Translations under genes and position numbers: made by a program | The notes under the pieces: model-generated | Seen by the model: the letters and a program-made list of their open reading frames with translations, nothing else | What the model was told of the DNA's origin: nothing | Database searches by the model: none | Assembly: GCA_044378055.1 (NCBI GenBank) | Contig: JBILXY010000004.1 | Location: forward strand, 1-64,000 | DNA length: 64,000 nt | Reading direction: 5' to 3' | Source: JBILXY01 sp044378055 | GTDB taxonomy: Bacteria > Patescibacteriota > JACMRA01 | Part shown: positions 23,507 to 33,349 of the stretch, piece by piece | Position numbering within the stretch: the first letter of the stretch is position 1 | Layout: every line of letters starts with the position of its first letter

Positions 23507-24874
23507 TCATTCAGATTTTTCTTTGCTAATTTTACCCAACCCAAAAATTATAAGCATCATAAAACCATAGTATCCCACCATTTCCCCTACCCCAAATTTA
23601 TCAAAGTTAATAAAAATATTTATTTTTGCGAAAATTTCCACTATATTCAAAATTATTATTAAAATACCTGAATTTATTATGGTAAATAATTCTCCTAAAA
23701 TTGGTATTTGCCCAAAAAAGGCCAGGATTGTTGAAAAGGAAATGAAAGGTGAAACCAGAACATTCACAAAAACCGACAAACCAGATATTTTGCCATTAAT
23801 TTGTACTATCAAAGGAAGTGTCCACAATGTTGCAGCTAGTGAAGTTAAAAAAGCTGAGATTAATTCTTTAATGAAATTTGGGATTTTTTCGGAATTTAAA
23901 AACGAAAAGTTGGGTAATAAAATTAAACCAAGCGTAGCAGCAAACGACAGCTGGAATGATAGGGAAAGAAGCATGGCTGGATTCCAAAAAACCAGAATAA
24001 TTGCAGCCCAAATTAAATTTCTAAGTGTGGAAATTTTTCGCCCAATCATTTCGGAAAATATTTTAATCATACCACTAATTCCTGCTCTTAAAACCGGCGC
24101 CTGGATTCCTACAATAAGTATCAAACCAACAATTAAAGTAATTTGCAGGAACCGACGCAGAAGACTATTCATTTGTATTCTTTCTGAAAACTGATTGGCA
24201 ATATCTACCATTAAAACTACCTGAAACCCCGATACGGCAATTAAATGAGTAAGCCCCAAATGCTTAAAATTTTGTTTGGTATTATCAGTTAAATTCTGAC
24301 TTCCGCCGATGCTGAAACCCACGGCTAAACCTGCAAGGTCGGTACAATTTACTAGGTTTGCAAACCAATATTTTTTATCATCAGAACAAAACCAATTTGA
24401 ATAATTTTTAGAATAATTATTTTTAACTTGATTTAAAACAGAGAAGAATTGGCAGTTTAAATTACAATCTGGGTAAATATAGATATTTTGAACATCAATT
24501 TCGCCAACAATTCCTAAGGAAATTAAGTATTGATCAAAGCTACCATCCAGAGCGTAATTTTCAATAATACCTTGAACAATAATATTCTGCCCTACCCTTA
24601 ATGAAATTTTAGATTTGCTGGTAAAAATGTATCTATTATTATTCATCAAAATTATAGGTCTAGCCACAAAACCCATGGTGTTGTAATCTATTACTATGGC
24701 TGGTAAGTTTGTGGAGTTGTAAGTTCTTTTTTCTTTATTTTCTGCAGTATAAAAATAAAAATTTAGAATACAAATAAACATCACAAAACTTAGAAAAATT
24801 ACATCAGATGAAAGCTGATATTTAATCTTTTTGTATGTTTTTTTTATTAATTTACGAATATTTTCGTAGATCAT
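23507..24874 (-). CDS. comEC: ComEC-like DNA-uptake channel without MBL domain
   Basis: The 455-residue protein contains an N-terminal membrane helix, an OB-like DUF4131 region (~60-130) and the Competence domain with the signature LGLTHLIAVSGFQVVLMV (~215) plus multiple helices to the end. ComEC forms the inner-membrane channel for single-stranded DNA in transformation. The C-terminal metallo-beta-lactamase domain, which is thought to degrade one strand in many bacteria, is absent; the protein ends in a short basic tail. It starts 3 bases after the ComM-like gene, so the two are one transcriptional unit with a shared role in transformation. Confidence 0.88.
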   Translation of the reverse strand: MIYENIRKLIKKTYKKIKYQLSSDVIFLSFVMFICILNFYFYTAENKEKRTYNSTNLPAIVIDYNTMGFVARPIILMNNNRYIFTSKSKISLRVGQNIIVQGIIENYALDGSFDQYLISLGIVGEIDVQNIYIYPDCNLNCQFFSVLNQVKNNYSKNYSNWFCSDDKKYWFANLVNCTDLAGLAVGFSIGGSQNLTDNTKQNFKHLGLTHLIAVSGFQVVLMVDIANQFSERIQMNSLLRRFLQITLIVGLILIVGIQAPVLRAGISGMIKIFSEMIGRKISTLRNLIWAAIILVFWNPAMLLSLSFQLSFAATLGLILLPNFSFLNSEKIPNFIKELISAFLTSLAATLWTLPLIVQINGKISGLSVFVNVLVSPFISFSTILAFFGQIPILGELFTIINSGILIIILNIVEIFAKINIFINFDKFGVGEMVGYYGFMMLIIFGLGKISKEKSE

Positions 24875-24877
24875 ACT

Positions 24878-26398
24878 TTAAAACCTACCCCTGTATTGTA
24901 AACTTTCAGCTAGATGCATAGATTCAATATTTTCACACCCCGCCAGGTCGGCTATGGTTCTAGCTAGTTTCAAAATACGATTATAACTTCTAGCACTAAG
25001 ATTAAATTTATCAATGGCTTTATTCAATAAATTTATCGATTCTGGGCTTAGCCGGCAAAACTTTTTTATTTCAGCACTCCCCATTTCCGAATTAGCAAAA
25101 AGCCCAAATTCCTTCAATCTGTTTTCTTGAATTAATCTTGCTTGGGCAACACGATTAGCCACCACAAGGCTGGATTCACCATCAATTAAACTGGCCAATT
25201 CTTCCTTGCTTGGGTTATTAACTTCCACCCTTAAATCTATTCTATCAATTATTGGGCCACTAAATTTAGCCTGATATTTGGCAATATTTTTGGAAGAATG
25301 GTTTTGGTTTGCTGAATTATTGTTAGCATTAAAACCGCTTGGAGTTGGGTTTGCAGCGGCTACTAAGGTGAATTGGGCTGGAAAAGTTACACTTCCAAAA
25401 GCTCTGGAAATATTTACCTGCCCATCTTCCAAAGGTTGCCGAAGGGATTCCAAGCTTTCTCTGCTAAATTCTGGAAATTCATCTAAAAATAAAACCCCAC
25501 GATGAGCCAAGGATATTTCGCCAGGCCGAAGTTTGCTGCTGCCACCAATTAAGGATATCTGGGAAGAAGTGTGATGAGGAGAGCGAAAAGGGCGTTGCAA
25601 AATTAGTTGGGATTCAGGCAACATCTGGGCTATTGAATAAATTCTTGTAACTTCTAAAACTTCAGCTTCAGTTAATGGAGGTAAAATGCCGGGTAAACAT
25701 CTGGCTAACATGGTTTTTCCGCTTCCAGGACTTCCAATAAAAAGCACATTATGGCCACCGCTAGCTGATATTTCCAACGCCCTTTTAGCCATTGCCTGAC
25801 CTTTTACAAAACACATATCTTTTAAACTTGAAATTTGAAGGTTGCTTTGTAATTCCAACAAACTTTTTGGCTTCAGCGCAGGAATAAGCTCAATATTTTT
25901 AAGATGCTTAACCAACTGCGAAAGGTGTTCAACAGGATAAATATTAATTTTATTAATCAAGGCCAATTCCTCTTTATTTTCACTTGGGCAATATATATTT
26001 TCAATATCATTTTCTCTTGCCCACAATGCGATGTTTAAAATTCCAGGAATGGCTCTAAGCTTACCATCCAAGGCCAATTCACCAAGGAAAATAGATTTCT
26101 CTGGAAGCTTTGGAATAACCCCTATAACCTCCAGCAAGCCTGCGGCCATGGAAAGGTCTAAACTTGAACCAGATTTGGCTACATTGGCAGGGGCCAGGTT
26201 AAAAGTTATTCTACCTAATGGAAATTCATAGCCGCTTTCTTTTAAAGCAGAACGAAGCCTTTCCTTGCTTTCAGAAACACTTTTATCTGGAAGGCCAACG
26301 ACTATAATTTGTGGAAGCCCAGAAGATAAATCAATTTCTACTTGAATTGGTTGGGTAATAAGGCCATGTGTTATGGCAGTTAAAGTTTTGGTGATCAT
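24878..26398 (-). CDS. comM: ComM/YifB-type Mg-chelatase-like AAA+ helicase
   Basis: I choose Met at 26398 (MITKTLTAITHGL); six residues above it are not conserved. The N-terminal ~170 residues form the ChlI-like Lon-fold domain (GLPQIIVVGLPDKSVSESKERLRSAL). The AAA+ module follows with Walker A GSPGSGKTMLA, Walker B GVLFLDEFPEF and sensor AAANPTP, then the YifB C-terminal domain with SARSYNRILKLARTIADL. ComM drives branch migration of incoming DNA during natural transformation. The comM-comEC pairing with a 3-base gap strongly suggests a competence operon. Confidence 0.93.
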   Translation of the reverse strand: MITKTLTAITHGLITQPIQVEIDLSSGLPQIIVVGLPDKSVSESKERLRSALKESGYEFPLGRITFNLAPANVAKSGSSLDLSMAAGLLEVIGVIPKLPEKSIFLGELALDGKLRAIPGILNIALWARENDIENIYCPSENKEELALINKINIYPVEHLSQLVKHLKNIELIPALKPKSLLELQSNLQISSLKDMCFVKGQAMAKRALEISASGGHNVLFIGSPGSGKTMLARCLPGILPPLTEAEVLEVTRIYSIAQMLPESQLILQRPFRSPHHTSSQISLIGGSSKLRPGEISLAHRGVLFLDEFPEFSRESLESLRQPLEDGQVNISRAFGSVTFPAQFTLVAAANPTPSGFNANNNSANQNHSSKNIAKYQAKFSGPIIDRIDLRVEVNNPSKEELASLIDGESSLVVANRVAQARLIQENRLKEFGLFANSEMGSAEIKKFCRLSPESINLLNKAIDKFNLSARSYNRILKLARTIADLAGCENIESMHLAESLQYRGRF

Positions 26399-26460
26399 AT
26401 AGTAATTATATACCACCCAACACCTTCATATTAAGTATAATCGACGATTACCGAAAAATA

Positions 26461-27441
26461 CTAAGCTAATTTCAGAGCAACTAAAGAAAGCAGAACAACA
26501 GCTAAACCAATTCTATACCAAATAAATGGATAGAAGGTTCGTTTGGTTAAGAAATTAATTAACCAAGATAAACAAGCCCACCCCACAATGTAAGACAAAA
26601 TAAAACTTATAGCTAAACTAAAAATAGAAATATTAACATTATTAGTATTCCAATTAGTAGCTGAAGGAAGAAAAGCAATATTCCCTCTCAATATTTCAAC
26701 CAAAGCTTTAAATAAATCTAGTAAACTGGCTGCAATCAAGGCTGGAATTGAAAGTAAGAAGGAAAACCTAATAGCCTCGGCTCTTGGTCTGCCAACAATT
26801 AATGCACCGCTGGCAGTAGCTCCGCTTCTGGAAATTCCTGGAAAGATTGCAAGAAATTGGAAAAAACCAACTAAAATAACTTCTCCTTTGGTAAAAATAA
26901 CAGACTTCTTTTCTTCTTTTTCTTCAGGGTGATTTTTAACCTTATTATGAATATATTCAGCAAGCCACATTAAACCAGAACCAGCCAATAGGAAATAGGC
27001 AATATCAGTTAAATTTCTATATTCTTCAGCAAAGTTTCTTAAAGTAAAACCAAGCACCATAATTGGTATACTTCCTACAATAATTTGAATTATTTCAATG
27101 TCTAGATGCAGATTTGGTGTATGCCTTAATTCTCTGAAAGTACCGTTCCACCAGCTTTTTACATGATCAACAAAAATATCTCTTTGGTTAGGGTTTTTAA
27201 TTAAATTAATTAATCTATAAAAATACTTACTTAGATCAGCCCAAAAATATTGAATAATTGCTATTGTAGTACCAAATTGAATTATATTTGAAGTAACTAA
27301 ACCAATATCTCTTCCTTGCAACAAAGCCGAGCTTAGTAAGCGTAAATGAGCAGTAGAAGAAATTGGCAGGAATTCAGCAAAACCTTGCACAACACCAAGT
27401 AGTACTGATAAGATTATTTCGTTAATAAATGAAAAGTTCAC
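26461..27441 (-). CDS. uppP: Undecaprenyl-diphosphatase
   Basis: The 326-residue membrane enzyme recycles undecaprenyl pyrophosphate to the carrier lipid used for peptidoglycan and surface polysaccharides. It has the BacA/UppP signatures GFAEFLPISSTAHL (~21-34) and FPGISRSGATASGAL (~200-214), with about eight hydrophobic segments. The start codon is GTG at 27441. It is larger than the typical ~270 residues because of a soluble loop (~70-110) containing WWNGTFRELRHTPNLHLD. It fits with the glycosyltransferases at 27.5 and 52-55 kb. Confidence 0.93.
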   Translation of the reverse strand: MNFSFINEIILSVLLGVVQGFAEFLPISSTAHLRLLSSALLQGRDIGLVTSNIIQFGTTIAIIQYFWADLSKYFYRLINLIKNPNQRDIFVDHVKSWWNGTFRELRHTPNLHLDIEIIQIIVGSIPIMVLGFTLRNFAEEYRNLTDIAYFLLAGSGLMWLAEYIHNKVKNHPEEKEEKKSVIFTKGEVILVGFFQFLAIFPGISRSGATASGALIVGRPRAEAIRFSFLLSIPALIAASLLDLFKALVEILRGNIAFLPSATNWNTNNVNISIFSLAISFILSYIVGWACLSWLINFLTKRTFYPFIWYRIGLAVVLLSLVALKLA

Positions 27442-27558
27442 CCTTTATAAATGTATATTGATTAAGCTTATGTCAATTTTAATTATGCTCACAGATTGCA
27501 CCTTAGAAAACATTTATTTTGACATAACTATATTTTGCAGGCTTTCAATCATAACAAT

Positions 27559-29556
27559 ATGACCCAGGTTTATGAACTATTTTTAGCTCTAGTATTTTCA
27601 TTATTATACATAATTATTTTGGAAAGTTGTGGAGATTTGGTCTTGAAATTAGTAGGTTTAATTCTTAGAAAAAATTACAAGAAAATAGAGTATATTAGCA
27701 CTCCCAAAAACAGCTATAAAACTTCCTTAATACTTAGAATTTTAACTGGAATGTTAATTTTAGGAATGGTGTATTTTGTGTTGGGAATAGCCGGCCAATT
27801 CCATAAAGAAACCTTAATTTTAGCCGCAGTTATTTTCCCTATTTTTAAGTATGTTTTCATATTGGGTGAGTATATTATTAAATCTGTGAATGGAGTGAAA
27901 GCCGAGTCAAAACTTTCGCCTATCACGAGTATTTATAATCAATTAAAAGATTGTTTTATTCAGCAAAAGTGGTTACTTTCCGGGCTAGGTTTATTTTCAA
28001 TTCTAAGCTTTCCAGCAGCCTTTCGACCTATAATTCAATTTGATGCAATTTGGTATCATTTAACTATTCCTAAATTATTTTTACAAGTTGGAAACATAGA
28101 TTATAACGGAGAATTTGTAAGGTATTCTGTTCACCCATACTTGAACTTTTTTTGGAATTCATTCTTTCTATCAACCCCACTAAGCCCAGCAATTCAAGGT
28201 TTAGCCATTAATCTTTTTCAATGGATATTAATAATATTGAGCATGTATTTTGCTTTTATCACCATATCTAAAATCAATAAAATTCCAAATTGGTTGCTAA
28301 TTCTTGGACCGTCTTTATTAGGGATTGTGAACAATGTAACCAACGCTTACGGAGCAGGTTATAACGATATTTATGGCATTGCAATAATACTCTTTTTAGT
28401 ACCATTTTTATATAAACTACAAACACAAGAAAAAATTTGGTTGGAGGAAATTGTTTGGGCGATGATGGGCATAGTTTGCTTAGCTTTATTAAAAGTATTT
28501 TTTGCCTTATTTTCAGCCTTAATTTTTGTTTATTTATTGTGGATAGTTTATGATAAAAAGGGATTTAATTTTAAAAAAGACCAGAGATTCTGGTTATCAA
28601 TTTTAGGCGTAAGTTTGAGTTTTGGTTTGATTTTCATAATACCTTGGGTTATTCGATCATATTTGCAAACAGGCAGAATTTTAGACCCAATTGGTGCGCC
28701 TGGAATTAATGAAGACGCCTACAACTTTGCAGGATCGGGAAACGCCCTAACCCACTGGACTAGATTTGTTTGGACAAGACTTGTTAAAAATCTGGCTTTA
28801 ATTCCAACAATTCGCTATACACCACTTCTTGGTTTGGCCTTTTTATTGCCTATTTTTAAATCATTTAGAACAAAACAATATTTACCAATTTGGTTATTAG
28901 GAGCTGCTGGTTTCTGGCTAATTTACTTCTTCAGTATAGTCTCTGAATGGCGATATTTCCTTCCAGGAGTCTATACTTTACTGTTATTGTTGATTATTTT
29001 TGTTAGCGAAAAGTGGAGTGTTTTTTCTGATTTTTTTTCTAAAAAGCTTAAATTTTCTATTAAAACGATTCAAGCCATTATAATAGTTTTTTGCTGTGCA
29101 TTAATTCCTCTAAACTATGTTTTAACCTTAAAAACCACCGATCTTGGAAAAGATATGTACATATTTCAAAACCAAAGCATTGATCAATATTTGCAATCAA
29201 GAGTTGGCGAATGGAAGTTTGGTTATTACCCTTCACCATTGTCTTTTAAACCAGATCAAATTAAATCCGATGAAACAATTCTAGTTGTGTCACTTCAAGG
29301 AATGGCCTATGTTGATCAACCATTTATCAGCCCTTGGATTAATATTGAAGACTTTAAAAATATTAGCGATTTAACGGGACTAAGATCCTATCTTGAATCT
29401 AAAAATATCAAATTTATTATGACAAAAAACATTGGTTTCAATCAGTTCTGCGCCCAAACAATAAAACAAGAATGCACTGAAACAGAGCTAAATTCTATGT
29501 TAAAAAACGAGGGAAGAACAGAAGAACAAAATGTTACTTGGTACAGTTTAAGGTAG
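27559..29556 (+). CDS. GT-C-like polytopic membrane glycosyltransferase
   Basis: I choose Met9 at 27559 (MTQVYELFLALVFSLLYIII). The ~665-residue protein has around twelve membrane helices and an extracytoplasmic C-terminal domain (~530 to the end). The loop after helix 4 has RPIIQFDAIWYHLTIPKLFLQ, with an Asp followed by YHL as in the first extracellular loop of GT-C/PMT-like enzymes that use lipid-phosphate sugars. I infer transfer from a polyprenyl-phosphate sugar to a surface acceptor. It stands alone on the plus strand. The precise family is uncertain. Confidence 0.6.
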   Translation: MTQVYELFLALVFSLLYIIILESCGDLVLKLVGLILRKNYKKIEYISTPKNSYKTSLILRILTGMLILGMVYFVLGIAGQFHKETLILAAVIFPIFKYVFILGEYIIKSVNGVKAESKLSPITSIYNQLKDCFIQQKWLLSGLGLFSILSFPAAFRPIIQFDAIWYHLTIPKLFLQVGNIDYNGEFVRYSVHPYLNFFWNSFFLSTPLSPAIQGLAINLFQWILIILSMYFAFITISKINKIPNWLLILGPSLLGIVNNVTNAYGAGYNDIYGIAIILFLVPFLYKLQTQEKIWLEEIVWAMMGIVCLALLKVFFALFSALIFVYLLWIVYDKKGFNFKKDQRFWLSILGVSLSFGLIFIIPWVIRSYLQTGRILDPIGAPGINEDAYNFAGSGNALTHWTRFVWTRLVKNLALIPTIRYTPLLGLAFLLPIFKSFRTKQYLPIWLLGAAGFWLIYFFSIVSEWRYFLPGVYTLLLLLIIFVSEKWSVFSDFFSKKLKFSIKTIQAIIIVFCCALIPLNYVLTLKTTDLGKDMYIFQNQSIDQYLQSRVGEWKFGYYPSPLSFKPDQIKSDETILVVSLQGMAYVDQPFISPWINIEDFKNISDLTGLRSYLESKNIKFIMTKNIGFNQFCAQTIKQECTETELNSMLKNEGRTEEQNVTWYSLR

Positions 29557-29650
29557 CAAATCTTGAGGATTGTGAAAGAAATGAGAACTAAAATTTGTTA
29601 TAATTACAGATTTCAACCGATTAATACTTCCGGAGAGTAACTATTAAATC

Positions 29651-30019
29651 TTATAATGTAACAAAACTAATAATACCAGAGTATTTCTTAATCATGGCTT
29701 TATCTAAAGTAAAGATTAACTTAATATTAAAGTTTAATGCAGTTGCAACTTGCAATGCATCTTCCATATCTTCTGTGTGAAAAATTTCTAAAGCAAAATC
29801 ATACTCAGACTTAGACACAGGCAAAATATTTATATCTGCTAACATATTTTTTACAATATCCAAATCTATCTTGGCTTTCTCGGCATAATAATAAATTGTA
29901 TATAAACTTGTTGAACTTATAAACAAAGACTCTTGTTCTGTGCACACTTCAATACAAAAATTGGCACTTTCTCTTTTAAACAAAATCTCCAAAACAATAT
30001 TAACATCTAAAAAAATCAT
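29651..30019 (-). CDS. PIN-domain toxin (second TA pair)
   Basis: The 122-residue PIN protein has D5 in MIFLDVNIVLEILF, acidic residues in FHTEDMEDALQVATAL (~82-97), and the final Asp in IFTLDKAM. The PIN fold predicts an Mg2+-dependent ribonuclease. The gene follows the Phd-type antitoxin by 17 bases on the same strand. It differs clearly in sequence from the PIN toxin at 15521, so the two are not recent duplicates. No SD. Confidence 0.8.
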   Translation of the reverse strand: MIFLDVNIVLEILFKRESANFCIEVCTEQESLFISSTSLYTIYYYAEKAKIDLDIVKNMLADINILPVSKSEYDFALEIFHTEDMEDALQVATALNFNIKLIFTLDKAMIKKYSGIISFVTL

Positions 30020-30036
30020 AATCTTAATAATTTATT

Positions 30037-30366
30037 CTACTTGCTTTCAGATCCACCCTTTTCTGAATACCTATTTTCGAATTTATCTTCCATGAAATGT
30101 TCTTTGTGAAATTGCTTGAAATCATCTATTTTACTATAAATATTATTGGTTGAGGCAGATTTATAATAGTTTGATTCTACAAATTTTAATAAGCTATGGT
30201 TTTTTGGAAGATGCTTTTTTGGGCTGCTTTTTTCATATAAATTCAAAGAAACATATTTTGCATTTTTGCCCCTACCCATTTTTACAATATAATTCTCACC
30301 TTTTTGTACTGCATCAAATATTTCAGCTAATTTAGCCCGAAACTGAGTGGTCGAAATTGTAGTCAT
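30037..30366 (-). CDS. Phd/YefM-type antitoxin
   Basis: The 109-residue protein opens with the Phd/YefM fold (MTTISTTQFRAKLAEIFDAVQKGENYIVKMGRGKNAKYVSL), which dimerises and binds DNA, followed by a longer charged tail (~50-109) expected to wrap the toxin. It precedes the PIN toxin in a two-gene operon. The promoter contains two 20-bp direct repeats over the -35/-10 region, fitting autoregulation by the antitoxin or the complex. Confidence 0.8.
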   Translation of the reverse strand: MTTISTTQFRAKLAEIFDAVQKGENYIVKMGRGKNAKYVSLNLYEKSSPKKHLPKNHSLLKFVESNYYKSASTNNIYSKIDDFKQFHKEHFMEDKFENRYSEKGGSESK

Positions 30367-30370
30367 ATGT

Positions 30371-30416
30371 TAAAGGTTTAGATTTTAATTATAAAGGTTT
30401 AGATTTTAATTGTCAA
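30371..30416 (-). promoter_or_regulatory. Consensus promoter with tandem 20-bp operators
   Basis: On the minus strand TTGACA (30411-30416), 17 bases, TATAAT (30388-30393), with the ATG at 30366. A 20-base unit, TAAAGGTTTAGATTTTAATT on the plus strand, is repeated exactly at 30371-30390 and 30392-30411, a period of 21 bp or two helical turns. One copy spans the spacer, the other runs from the -10 towards the start. Confidence 0.85.
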
Positions 30417-30459
30417 ACTTTTCTTAAATATTACTGCCTTTGCAAGATTGGTTTCAATT

Positions 30460-30488
30460 TTGCCAATAAAAGCCAGATAAGTTATAAT
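30460..30488 (+). promoter_or_regulatory. Promoter of the P-type ATPase gene
   Basis: TTGCCA (30460-30465), 17 bases, TATAAT (30483-30488). The predicted start of transcription near 30495 leaves a ~75-base leader before the ATG at 30572. Confidence 0.7.
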
Positions 30489-30571
30489 TCCAGCAGGAAA
30501 CTGTAGGTATATAGATATACTTTCAAACAGACTTAATCTTTAAAAAAAGACTAGTGAAGAAAGAAAAAAAT

Positions 30572-33349
30572 ATGTTGCAAAATAAAAATAAAATTGAAAA
30601 TCCAGAAAGCTTGGAATACAACAAAGTCATTGAATTACTTGATACAGGCAAGGAAGGATTAACCAGTCTTGAAGCAAAAAATAGATTATCTCAGTTCGGA
30701 CCCAACCAACTTCCCGAACAAGATAGAATTAATTACTTTTTTTTATATTTAAATCAATTCAAAAGCTTTTTAATCTTAATTCTAATTTTTGCTGCAATAA
30801 TTTCATTTTTTCTGAATCACGCCAGCGATGGATACATTATTCTTTTAGTTATTCTTGCCAACAGTATTATAGGGTTTTTCCAAGAATACAAAGCCGAGCA
30901 AAGCATCCAAGCCTTGAAAAAAATGGTTCAGCTAAATGCTAAAGTTATAAGAGATGGTAACCCATTAATTATTCCCAGCAAGGAAATAGTAATTGGTGAT
31001 ATTTTAGAACTAGAAGAAGGTAGTCGAATTTCGGCAGACGCTAGAATTTTTTATGCCAAGAATTTTCAAACAATTGAATCTAGCCTTACTGGGGAATCTT
31101 TACCTGTAGCCAAAAATAGTGCCAAAATTGAACCAAATTTAACCCTGGCCGACAGAAAAAACATGGTTTACATGGGCACTCTGGTTTCTACAGGTGTAGC
31201 TAAAGCAGTTGTTGTAGCCACAGGAAATAAGACCCAGTTTGGAAATATAGCTAACATACTTGGAAAAATTAATACAAAACAAAACCATTTCAAAACCAAA
31301 ACCGACACCTTAGCCAAACAATTGGCCGTAATTTCAATTGCATCATCATCGCTAATTTTTATTGTAGGATACTTTATTCAAGGCAGAAACTTGCTAGAAA
31401 TGTTTCTAATTACTACCGCAATTTTAGTGTCTGCTATTCCAGAGGGGTTACCTGCCATATTGTCTGTTGTACTTTCTGCAGGAGCTAAAAAAATGGCTAA
31501 TAATAACGCCATAGTTAGAGACTTACAATCTACCGAAAGCTTTGGAGTAGTTAACATAATTTGCACCGATAAGACAGGAACAATTACTGAAAATACCATG
31601 ACTGTTCAAAGTATTTTTCTTCCTAATGCAGGAATATTAAAAGTAACCGGCCAGGGCTGGAGTAGCAAAGGAAATATAGAACAGAATAGCCTGCAATACC
31701 CAATTACCAATAATACATACCTGGAAGACTTGCTTTTTGTGTGTGCTTTAGGAAATAAAGCCTTGGTTACAAAAAAATCTATAATAGAAGGAGTTGAGTA
31801 TAATGTAATAGGCGATCCAACTGAAGCTGGTTTGTTTGTGCTTGCCCAAAAAGCTGGAATAAAAAGAGAGGACCTAGAAAAAGAATGGCTTGTTAAGGAT
31901 GACTTAATGTTTACTTCAGCAGCCAAATATAGAGCAACTTTGGTAGAAAATATTTTTGATAAAAGTGAAAATTTACTATTAGTTACAGGTGCCCCAGAGG
32001 TTATTTTTGAACGCTCCAGCAATTTCTACAATGAAAAAGGGGAAATAATTAAAAAGTCTGAAACGCTGGAGGATAAGTTGTCTTCGGCTTTAAACCAATT
32101 TACAAGCCAAGGCTTTAGAACCATTGCCTTAGCAATTAAAAAAATGCCAGAGGAGAATAGTGAGATTGATTCAAAACTAGACATAGAAAAACTTACTTTT
32201 CTTGGTGTTGTTGGCATCCAAGACCCTGTAAGGCCAGAAGTTAAAAATTCGATAACCTTAGCCAAGGCTGCGGGAATAAAAGTAATGATGTTAACCGGAG
32301 ATCACAAGCAAACTGCTACAGCAATTGCCAAAGAAATTGGTCTAATTCCAAACGACACAGCAGAAAATTTAGATTTTAAAACCGAGCATGCTTATTTAAA
32401 CAATAGCCCTCTTGTTTTAGAGGAAAAGGAATTCTTGCGATTAAGCCCAGAACTGCAAGAAAAGGCTTTGGATAGCTTGCTAGTTTTGGCCAGACTTAAC
32501 CCTGAAACTAAACTAATTATCACAGAAATTCTTCAGAAAAAAGGTAACATTGTAGCTATGACAGGCGATGGTGTAAACGACGCCCCTGCTCTAAAAAAAG
32601 CCGATATTGGTATAAGCATGGGCAAAATTGGCACAGATGTAGCCAGAGAATCTAGCAAAGTAGTACTAGCCGACGATAACTTTAGTTCAATAATTTTAGC
32701 CATTAAAGAAGGGCGTAATATTTTCCAAAATATAAGAAAGGTAAGTTATTATTTGCTTTCAACAAGCCTTGCTGAAATTGCCATTTTATTATCCTCTTTT
32801 TTGTTTGGAATTGGCGGAATGTTTAGTGCTACCCAAATTTTATGGCTTAACCTTGTAACCGACGGAATAAACGGAATAGCCCTGGCCGTAAACCCAGCTA
32901 ATAGCAACTTAATGAAAAAACCACCCAACAAAATAGATGATGAAATTTTAAATAAAAATGTTATTCCTTTTATTTTACTAACTGTTTTTACCATGTTGCC
33001 TGCTACTTTTATTGCCTATTTTAGCTTTTTAAACCAAGGGCAATTGATAGCAACCAGTGCAGCTTTTTTTGTAATTAGCATGTCTCAAATTTTTAGCTTA
33101 TTAAATATAAAATCTTTGGAAAGCACCTTCTTCCAAAAATCATCATTAAATAATCCATTTCTAATATTAAGCACTCTATCTTCAGCTTTGTTAATTATTT
33201 TTATACCCACCACAACTTTTGCAAGTGTTTTAAAACTTACTCCTTTTGCCCTAAAAGATACATTGTATTTAATATTTCTTTCCTCATTAGTTTTATGGAC
33301 TGTAGAAATTTATAAATGGATAAAGTCACAAAAACTTATTGAAACTTAG
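30572..33349 (+). CDS. Cation-transporting P-type ATPase (P2-like)
   Basis: The ~925-residue pump carries the P-type landmarks: actuator TGES (SSLTGESLPV), transmembrane PEGLP (SAIPEGLPAILSV), phosphorylation DKTGTIT, nucleotide-domain segments (MLTGDH) and hinge MTGDGVNDAPALKKADIGISMG. The PEGLP motif and six C-terminal helices place it among P2 ATPases (Ca2+-like, or related Na+/K+ types); the ion cannot be fixed. A GTG at 30554 would add six residues, but neither start has an SD. Its TAG directly abuts the stop of the convergent lysS with no gap. Confidence 0.92.
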   Translation: MLQNKNKIENPESLEYNKVIELLDTGKEGLTSLEAKNRLSQFGPNQLPEQDRINYFFLYLNQFKSFLILILIFAAIISFFLNHASDGYIILLVILANSIIGFFQEYKAEQSIQALKKMVQLNAKVIRDGNPLIIPSKEIVIGDILELEEGSRISADARIFYAKNFQTIESSLTGESLPVAKNSAKIEPNLTLADRKNMVYMGTLVSTGVAKAVVVATGNKTQFGNIANILGKINTKQNHFKTKTDTLAKQLAVISIASSSLIFIVGYFIQGRNLLEMFLITTAILVSAIPEGLPAILSVVLSAGAKKMANNNAIVRDLQSTESFGVVNIICTDKTGTITENTMTVQSIFLPNAGILKVTGQGWSSKGNIEQNSLQYPITNNTYLEDLLFVCALGNKALVTKKSIIEGVEYNVIGDPTEAGLFVLAQKAGIKREDLEKEWLVKDDLMFTSAAKYRATLVENIFDKSENLLLVTGAPEVIFERSSNFYNEKGEIIKKSETLEDKLSSALNQFTSQGFRTIALAIKKMPEENSEIDSKLDIEKLTFLGVVGIQDPVRPEVKNSITLAKAAGIKVMMLTGDHKQTATAIAKEIGLIPNDTAENLDFKTEHAYLNNSPLVLEEKEFLRLSPELQEKALDSLLVLARLNPETKLIITEILQKKGNIVAMTGDGVNDAPALKKADIGISMGKIGTDVARESSKVVLADDNFSSIILAIKEGRNIFQNIRKVSYYLLSTSLAEIAILLSSFLFGIGGMFSATQILWLNLVTDGINGIALAVNPANSNLMKKPPNKIDDEILNKNVIPFILLTVFTMLPATFIAYFSFLNQGQLIATSAAFFVISMSQIFSLLNIKSLESTFFQKSSLNNPFLILSTLSSALLIIFIPTTTFASVLKLTPFALKDTLYLIFLSSLVLWTVEIYKWIKSQKLIET

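Noticed and set aside
29557..29650. Riboswitch or small RNA after the GT-C-like gene
   Set aside because: A TATAAT and a CCGGAGAG motif are visible, but no stable fold or known class could be traced.
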